Below are positions 7,795-12,771 of a DNA stretch of 12,771 bases, piece after piece. The notes under the pieces were generated by a model, which made no database searches, was not told the origin of the DNA, and saw only the letters and a list, made by a program, of their open reading frames with translations. The first letter of the stretch is position 1. Every line of letters begins with the position of its first letter. Origin of the DNA: Phycisphaerales bacterium (GTDB lineage Bacteria > Planctomycetota > Phycisphaerae > Phycisphaerales > UBA1924); assembly GCA_029260415.1 (NCBI GenBank), contig JAJDDH010000300.1:1-12771 (forward strand), read 5' to 3'. Both the position numbers and the translations under genes were made by a program.

Positions 7795-9576
7795 CTATGG
7801 ACAGCCAGCGCCGAAGGCCGTGAGGAACGCGATGACATCAGAGATGTCCCACTGGCCGAGGGGCGCTGCAAGATCGGCGCCCGGGCTTCGCTCAGCGAAC
7901 GCGGTGAGGAATGTGACAACATCCGCAAAGTCGAGCCGCCCGATCGGCTCGGCAAGATCCGCGGGGCATGAGTTGTTCACGACAGGAACGCACACCGAGA
8001 ACTCGCTGGTGGCTCCCTCTGAGGATTGCGTCGCCGTGGCTGTGATCACGGAATCGACGGGAGCGCTCTGCGGGAGCATGGCTGAGAACGCGGCGTTCCC
8101 TGCCGCGTCTGTCACGACTGGTGTTGACCCCAGGAACAGTTCGCCCTGGCCGAAACCTGACGCGTCGCAGCTGGAGCTCGCAAAGAACTCGATCTCGTAC
8201 GCCTGGCTCGGAAAGCTGTTGAGCGAGCCGCCGACTGTGGTGAGCGAATCTGTTCGCTCGGCCGAGTCGATCACGGGGAAGCTCTGGAGTCCGTTAGCGC
8301 CATCGTCCAGGTCCAACGGGTCGTTGGGTGTCGCGCCGAAATCCCAGGTGTTCGGCATGAGATCGATGCCGATCTCGTCGTTGTTGTAGATCGAGTTTCC
8401 GGAGAGCCGGACGCGACCCACCGACGGGATGCCCGGGCCGTTCATCATCAGCACACCGGTTGATGCGTGGCCTGCGATGACGTTGCCTTCGCCGGGGTTG
8501 GCGCCGCCGATCAGGATTCGGGCGTCGTACTCGAACGCGAATCGGCTGACCCAGATGCCGTGCTTGCCCCCGAGCACCGGTGCTCCGAGAGCGTTGAGGC
8601 CGAGGGTGTTCCCTGTGATCTTGACTCCCTGCCCGCCCTCGTACTGCTCGATATAGATCGCGGCGCCGAGGCGGCCGCCTCCGGTCGCGTGCGTTGCCTG
8701 GATCGCGATCAGGTTCTCACGGATGTACACGTTGTGGTTCGAGATCTGCATCGCGATGCCGACAGTGCAGGCGCGATTTCCGATTGCCATTCCGTCAGGG
8801 GTTGTCCCGATGTAGTTGTTCTGGATGAGCGTGTTCTCGGTGTAGTACATCTCGATGCAATCGCCGGCAGGGTTTCCGTGCTCGCCGTAGTTTCCGAACC
8901 CGGTGATGGAGTTGCGATCGGCCGGGTTGGGCCCGCCGATGACGTTGTTGGCGGCGGGTGACGCGGGGCCCAGACCTGTTATGCGGATCCGCTCAGTGGT
9001 GTTGCCCACGACGAGATTGTCGCTTGAGTATGTGATGTTGATGTTGTCAGCTTCGTTGTTATGGACCACGCTGTCCGTCGCGAGGACGAGGCGGATGTCC
9101 ATGCCGCCGTTGTTATTGTAGATATCGGAGCCTGAACCGCCGACCTCAACGCGGCTGGCGTACAGCCCGGTGACGACGCTGTCGCCCCCGTTGAGGTAGG
9201 TCTGCAGCGGGAGAACGATCTCGTGCCCGTCCGGGTTGGTGTCTCCGGTGAATGCGGTCTGTGTTGTCCCATCGATGACGACGGGCTGCATGGCGCTGAG
9301 CGAGAAGCTTCCCTGGAGCAGCACGAGTCCCGGAAAGATGCCAGGCAGGTACCAGTCGTCCTCCGGGATCGCGAAGCCGATGGTCTGGCGCCCGGGCTCG
9401 TTGTCAGACACCTTCAGGGCCTCTCGGAACGAGACGACGCCGTCGGGACCGGGCAGATCGGCGAGCATGCCGGAGGACGGCACGTCTGAGGTATCGGCCG
9501 AGGTGGTGACGGTGATGGTCTGGGCGAGGGCGAGGGAGGTGATTGCGGCGGCGATCAGGGTGAACGCGTTGCGCAT
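7795..9576 (-). CDS. secreted CSLREA-like / parallel beta-helix protein with GC-type dockerin-like tail
   Basis: The protein has 593 residues from the ATG at 9576, which has AAAGGA 9 nt upstream and is followed at once by a signal peptide (residues 1-18, cleavage near ALA|Q). The frame stays open further upstream but there it overlaps the preceding gene in another frame. Residues 20-70 resemble the CSLREA domain of secreted proteins, with VSFREAL in place of the usual C-S-L-R-E-A and then PGRQTIGFAIP. Residues about 150-405 are rich in Asn/Gly with recurring NxIxG-type turns (NNVIGG, NNYIGT, GNTLGL, GNSIYNN), as in right-handed parallel beta-helices. Residues 440-530 look like the Ig-like domain that follows such helices (EIEFFASSSCDASGFGQGE, ITATAT). 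Residues 537-593 are the dockerin-like module ending GAGCP. A surface or extracellular role, perhaps glycan binding or adhesion, is inferred; no catalytic site was identified. It is the last gene of a three-gene run, 40 nt after its neighbour. Confidence 0.85.
   Translation of the reverse strand: MRNAFTLIAAAITSLALAQTITVTTSADTSDVPSSGMLADLPGPDGVVSFREALKVSDNEPGRQTIGFAIPEDDWYLPGIFPGLVLLQGSFSLSAMQPVVIDGTTQTAFTGDTNPDGHEIVLPLQTYLNGGDSVVTGLYASRVEVGGSGSDIYNNNGGMDIRLVLATDSVVHNNEADNINITYSSDNLVVGNTTERIRITGLGPASPAANNVIGGPNPADRNSITGFGNYGEHGNPAGDCIEMYYTENTLIQNNYIGTTPDGMAIGNRACTVGIAMQISNHNVYIRENLIAIQATHATGGGRLGAAIYIEQYEGGQGVKITGNTLGLNALGAPVLGGKHGIWVSRFAFEYDARILIGGANPGEGNVIAGHASTGVLMMNGPGIPSVGRVRLSGNSIYNNDEIGIDLMPNTWDFGATPNDPLDLDDGANGLQSFPVIDSAERTDSLTTVGGSLNSFPSQAYEIEFFASSSCDASGFGQGELFLGSTPVVTDAAGNAAFSAMLPQSAPVDSVITATATQSSEGATSEFSVCVPVVNNSCPADLAEPIGRLDFADVVTFLTAFAERSPGADLAAPLGQWDISDVIAFLTAFGAGCP
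7798..7968 (-). repeat. GC-type dockerin-like module, copy 3
   Basis: This 57-codon module is the most diverged of three paralogous copies. Its two half-repeats are ADLAEPIGRLDFADVVTFL and ADLAAPLGQWDISDVIAFL, and it ends GAGCP. Confidence 0.8.
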
Positions 9577-9585
9577 GTCGAGCCG

Positions 9586-9591
9586 TCCTTT
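9586..9591 (-). promoter_or_regulatory. Shine-Dalgarno site deciding the start at 9576
   Basis: The minus strand reads AAAGGA, 9 nt before the ATG at 9576. An in-frame ATG at 9594 would place six charged or polar residues before the signal peptide and lies upstream of this site, so it is disfavoured. Confidence 0.6.
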
Positions 9592-9616
9592 CATGTCTGC
9601 ATCAGCACGGCAGGCG

Positions 9617-12196
9617 TCAGGGGCAGCCTGCGGCGAAGGCGGTGAGAAACGCGGAGACGTCGGAGAAATCGAGCGACCCGAAGGGCTCGGCAAGGTCCGC
9701 GGCGGGGTCCATTGAACCAAAGGCGGTGAGGAATGCCGCGACGTCGGAGAAGTCGAGCTGGCCCGCGGGTTCGGCGAGGTCAGCGGGGCAGTCTGGCGCA
9801 GCGGGATCCATGCGGAAGACCGAGAAGTCACGGCGATTGAGGATCTGGGTCTGGACCTGGCTGAGAAGGTAGATGTTGGAGCCCGGGCCGGCGGCGACGG
9901 CGCGGGCGAAGTCCGAGCCCGAGCCTGAGTCCACGCGTGTCGAGCTCACGAACTCACCCTGGGCGTTGAGCACAACGAGGGCGATGTCGGTGCCGAGCTG
10001 ATCGATCGAGGCGATTGCGCCACCCGGGAGCAGGGTGACGTGCCCGGAGGCGTTATTGAATGAGAACAACGCGTCTGTGGGCGTAGACCAGAGGATGGTT
10101 CCGGCGGGAGTGATGGCGACGATCTGAACGGTGGTGAGCCCGGCGTAGACGCTCGCGATGAGCGTGCCGTCAGCCCGCTGGAGGAGTTCGAGGTGGCTGC
10201 CGATGGGGGCGATGGGGAGATCCCACAGCATCGTGCCGTCGGTGTCGTACTTGATGATGCGAGCGTCACCGCCCGCGGCGCCGACACCCTTGTACCCGAC
10301 GTAGACGGAGCCGGTCGCGTCGGCAAGGAGCGAGTAGCCAATGGTCTGGTTGAAGAACATGTCGTTGGACGCGTCGTGGCGAACAGACCAGAGGACTGTT
10401 CCGTCGGGCGCGATCTTGGAGGTGAGCATCTCGTCGCCGAACTCGTCGTCAGCGACGACCTGGCCGGTCGCGATCACGTTCCCGGTCGGGTCAAAGGCGA
10501 CGTCTTCGGCCTGGCCGTCCATGCCGGTCTCGCCCGGGAGCTGGAGAGCGAAGAGCTGGGCGCCGTCGCTGTCGTAGAGAATGACGCTGTGGTGGATCGT
10601 TTCGAAGGTGATGTTGCGGGCCCAGCCGCCGACGGCAACGGCTCCGGTGCTGGAGACGTCCATACCGCGAGGGTACTGCGAGGCCTGGGGGTTGCCGCCA
10701 TCGTAGCGTTGGACCCAGAGTTCATTGCCGCTGGGATCGAGCTTGATGGTGGCCCACTGGATGCTGAAGCTGAGGCCGTAGGACTGGCCTGAGATGAGGA
10801 CATTGTCACTGGCATCGATCTGCATCGAATCAACGACGTCGTAATGGTCGCCGTCGCCGTTGTAGATGTAGTCCCAGAGCAGGTTACCCGCAGGATCGAG
10901 CTTGATGACCTGGATGTCGTTCTCGTTGGCGGTGAAGTAGGTGGAGCCCGCGACGATGATGTTGCCCACCGAATCGATGGCGATGTGCGTCGGGATGTCC
11001 TCGTTGAAGAGGTTGTCGTACTGGGCGTGCCAGGCAACCTCGTAGGGCAGCGGCTCGATGGGTGTGCCGGAGATGTTGCGCGCGACGACCAGCTGGTTCC
11101 CTCCCGCTGATGCGATCTCGGGCTTGCCATCGGCGTCGAGGTCCGCAAGAGCGATGCCCCCGGGGCTGACGGTGGCGGGGAACGCGACGAAGGCGTCGAA
11201 GGTTCCGTCGCCGTGCCCGCGGAGGACAGCGAAACTGGAGTCAGCCTCGCAGCTGACGACAATATCGCTGAACCCATCGACGTCCATGTCGCCGATGGCG
11301 ACGCTTCCCGGGCGCCCCTGGACGAGCTGGGTGAAGGCGGGCTCGAAGCCACCGTCGCCATCAGCGAGAACGATGGAGATGGTGTTGCTGATCGGGCTGA
11401 GCGGGCCCCAGTTGGCGGTGACGATGTCGATGGCGCCGTCGGCGTTGAGATCGGCCAGGGCGATGCCTGTTGGGCGCTCACCGGCGGGAACGGTCTGAGT
11501 CATGGGGAACGCACCAGAGCCGTCGTTATACCCGATGGTGACGGTGGAGTTGTCCTCGTTGCCGACGACGATGTCCTGGTCGCCGTCGCCGTCCATGTCG
11601 GCCGCCTCGAGGGTGTAGGGGTCGGCGCCGCAGCTGAAGAGCCCGACGGAGGTGAAGCCCAGACCGTTGATGTTGCGGTACGGGCGGATCTGGCCGCCGA
11701 ACTTGTCGAGGGCGACGAAGTCGGGGTCCTTATCGCCATCGATGTCGGTGAAGATGACGCCAATGCAGCCGCCCCCGCCCGAGTAGAAGATGCCGGGCTC
11801 GAAGGTGGAGTCGCCGTTGTTGCGGAAGAAGTAGACGCCGTTGCTGAAGTAGCTGGCACGGATCACGTCGAGATCACCGTCGGCATCGATATCGGCAAGG
11901 TCCACCTCCCCGAAGCCCCAGCCGGCGAGAAGTTGGGGGCCCATCGAGAAGGCGCCTTCTCCGTCGTTCCAGAAGATGGTCGTCGGATCGTTGCCCGGGC
12001 CGTTGGAGTCTGTGATGAGGTCGATGTCGCCATCGGCATCGAGGTCGCCCGCCGCGACGTAGTTTGGTGAGGCGCCAAAGCCCCCATCCGGGACAAAGTA
12101 CCTGGACGGCGACTCGAAGTTAATGTCCTGCGCGCCGGCTGAGACTGCCAGACCTGCGGCGGCGAGGAAAGTCGTGATCATCTTGCAGCGGTTCAT
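9617..12196 (-). CDS. secreted FG-GAP (VCBS) beta-propeller protein with a second propeller-like domain and GC-type dockerin-like tail
   Basis: The protein has 859 residues from the ATG at 12196, chosen because GAGG lies 8 nt upstream and a signal peptide follows (residues 1-22, cleavage near AGA|Q). Seven FG-GAP/VCBS-type repeats carry calcium-loop signatures at about residues 51, 102, 151, 200, 249, 303 and 352 (for example DLDADGDID, DIDADGDLD, DMDGDGDQD). Seven repeats suit a complete seven-bladed propeller like that of integrin alpha chains. Residues about 388-800 hold a different repeat type built on ID..GNIIVAGS..., IKLDPAGNLLW and similar, as in SBBP-type beta-propeller proteins. Residues 803-859 are the dockerin-like module ending AAGCP. 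It starts 38 nt after the preceding gene and ends 40 nt before the next, which suggests co-transcription. Such proteins are usually surface or extracellular binding proteins; the ligand is unknown and no enzyme active site is visible. Confidence 0.88.
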   Translation of the reverse strand: MNRCKMITTFLAAAGLAVSAGAQDINFESPSRYFVPDGGFGASPNYVAAGDLDADGDIDLITDSNGPGNDPTTIFWNDGEGAFSMGPQLLAGWGFGEVDLADIDADGDLDVIRASYFSNGVYFFRNNGDSTFEPGIFYSGGGGCIGVIFTDIDGDKDPDFVALDKFGGQIRPYRNINGLGFTSVGLFSCGADPYTLEAADMDGDGDQDIVVGNEDNSTVTIGYNDGSGAFPMTQTVPAGERPTGIALADLNADGAIDIVTANWGPLSPISNTISIVLADGDGGFEPAFTQLVQGRPGSVAIGDMDVDGFSDIVVSCEADSSFAVLRGHGDGTFDAFVAFPATVSPGGIALADLDADGKPEIASAGGNQLVVARNISGTPIEPLPYEVAWHAQYDNLFNEDIPTHIAIDSVGNIIVAGSTYFTANENDIQVIKLDPAGNLLWDYIYNGDGDHYDVVDSMQIDASDNVLISGQSYGLSFSIQWATIKLDPSGNELWVQRYDGGNPQASQYPRGMDVSSTGAVAVGGWARNITFETIHHSVILYDSDGAQLFALQLPGETGMDGQAEDVAFDPTGNVIATGQVVADDEFGDEMLTSKIAPDGTVLWSVRHDASNDMFFNQTIGYSLLADATGSVYVGYKGVGAAGGDARIIKYDTDGTMLWDLPIAPIGSHLELLQRADGTLIASVYAGLTTVQIVAITPAGTILWSTPTDALFSFNNASGHVTLLPGGAIASIDQLGTDIALVVLNAQGEFVSSTRVDSGSGSDFARAVAAGPGSNIYLLSQVQTQILNRRDFSVFRMDPAAPDCPADLAEPAGQLDFSDVAAFLTAFGSMDPAADLAEPFGSLDFSDVSAFLTAFAAGCP
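9620..9790 (-). repeat. GC-type dockerin-like module, copy 2
   Basis: This 57-codon module, closest to the consensus, has half-repeats ADLAEPAGQLDFSDVAAFL and ADLAEPFGSLDFSDVSAFL and ends AAGCP. Confidence 0.85.
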
Positions 12197-12204
12197 GGTC
12201 GGTA

Positions 12205-12208
12205 CCTC
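12205..12208 (-). promoter_or_regulatory. Shine-Dalgarno site deciding the start at 12196
   Basis: The minus strand reads GAGG, 8 nt before the ATG at 12196. It decides against the much longer open frame, which runs back to about 12646 only because the preceding gene has no stop in that alternative frame. Confidence 0.65.
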
Positions 12209-12233
12209 AAGGGGAACGTCATGCGTTGCGTGT

Positions 12234-12771
12234 TTAGGGACAGCCGGCGGCGAAAGCGGTGAGGAAGGCGGCGATGTCCGAAAAATCGAACGACCCGATC
12301 GGGGGCGCCAGATCCGCGTCGGGGTCCATGGCGGCAATCGCGCCCAGGAAGGCGACGACATCGGAGAAGTCGAGCAGGCCGGCGGGCTCGGCAAAGTCGG
12401 GCACGCAGGGCGTTTCGAAGCAATCATAGAACGCCGCGTTGCGCGCCAGGGTGGTCCCGCCGGCGCTGGCAAACTGGCCCGCGGCGTAGATGTTGCCCTG
12501 CGCGTCCACGTCGAGATCGAAGACGGTGGTCTGGATCGCCTGGAGCATGCCCGAGCCCAGCGCCGACCAGGTGTCGGTCGAGGGGTCCCACATCGCGACG
12601 TTCGCGACGGGCACGCCTCCGGCAAGGTCGAACGCGCCCGCGACAATGACCTGGCCCTGCGGGCGCTTGGCGAGCGCGAAGGGCGAGGACGCGTTGAGCC
12701 CGGTGAGGCCGACGCCCACGGGGTTCCACTGCGCGCCGTCCCAGCGGGCGATGCCGTTGACAGTGACGCCG
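12234..12771 (-). CDS. Rax2-like beta-propeller protein with GC-type dockerin-like tail, C-terminal part
   Basis: Only the last 178 or so codons are in the window; the start lies beyond base 12771. The visible part has repeats of the pattern IARWDGAQWNPVGVGL, then VIVAGAFDLAGGVPVANVA, MWDPSTDTWSALGSGM and IYAAGQFASAGGT. This pattern (a WD-type strand, LGSGL, then AGxFxxAGG) is typical of Rax2-like and related bacterial propeller proteins. The final 57 residues are the dockerin-like module ending AAGCP, shared with the two downstream genes. It is probably secreted like its neighbours, but the signal peptide is not in view. The gap to the next gene is 37 nt, which supports an operon. The size and any N-terminal domain are unknown. 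Confidence 0.8.
   Translation of the reverse strand, partial: GVTVNGIARWDGAQWNPVGVGLTGLNASSPFALAKRPQGQVIVAGAFDLAGGVPVANVAMWDPSTDTWSALGSGMLQAIQTTVFDLDVDAQGNIYAAGQFASAGGTTLARNAAFYDCFETPCVPDFAEPAGLLDFSDVVAFLGAIAAMDPDADLAPPIGSFDFSDIAAFLTAFAAGCP
12237..12407 (-). repeat. GC-type dockerin-like module, copy 1
   Basis: This 57-codon module has half-repeats PDFAEPAGLLDFSDVVAFL and ADLAPPIGSFDFSDIAAFL and ends AAGCP. The first half is slightly diverged (FLGAI in place of FLTAF). Confidence 0.85.

Noticed and set aside
9577..9831. 5' extension of the beta-helix gene to 9831
   Set aside because: It overlaps the end of the preceding gene in another frame; the Shine-Dalgarno site and signal peptide place the start at 9576.
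12197..12646. 5' extension of the FG-GAP gene to 12646
   Set aside because: The extra 150 residues are an Arg/Ser/Pro-rich alternative frame of the Rax2-like gene; the signal peptide and GAGG site support 12196.

Overview
The window comes from a GC-rich bacterium, most likely a planctomycete of the Phycisphaerae type. Two things point there. Three secreted proteins end in the same 57-residue double motif (PxADLAxPxG-x-x-DFSDVxAFLTAF, closing in AGCP), which I recognise as the GC-type dockerin-like module of Phycisphaerales. The giant protein also carries 24-residue leucine-rich repeats of the GTxVTDAGLxxL type that planctomycetes use heavily. Assignment is from memory of these families; no database search was possible.

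Layout. (1) Positions 1-518, plus strand: the 3' end of an ABC-F (Uup-like) ATPase gene, convergent with the next gene across 75 bases. (2) Positions 594-7205, minus strand: one uninterrupted 6.6-kb gene for a protein of about 2,200 residues. In order it has a signal peptide, about 43 leucine-rich repeats in two arrays, a transmembrane helix, a CslA/cellulose-synthase-like family 2 glycosyltransferase, several more membrane helices, a jelly-roll (carbohydrate-binding-like) domain and a clan-A (GH5-like) glycoside hydrolase domain. (3) Positions 7206-7794: a gap with no convincing gene, holding a weak terminator-like hairpin and some crossing inverted repeats. (4) Positions 7795-12771, minus strand: three tightly spaced genes, probably an operon, for secreted beta-rich proteins: a CSLREA/beta-helix protein, an FG-GAP beta-propeller protein and, cut by the window edge, a Rax2-like propeller protein. 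All three end in the same GC-type dockerin-like module.

How they may work together. The giant protein looks like a self-contained polysaccharide synthase: chain polymerisation in the cytosol, export through its own membrane helices, and a hydrolase plus a long leucine-rich-repeat solenoid on the outer face to trim, bind or sense the product. This topology is inferred from the signal peptide, the hydrophobic segments and the placement of basic residues. The three dockerin-like proteins look like cell-surface or secreted structural/adhesive proteins with a shared sorting or anchoring tail. Nothing in the sequence ties them functionally to the synthase beyond proximity and shared orientation.
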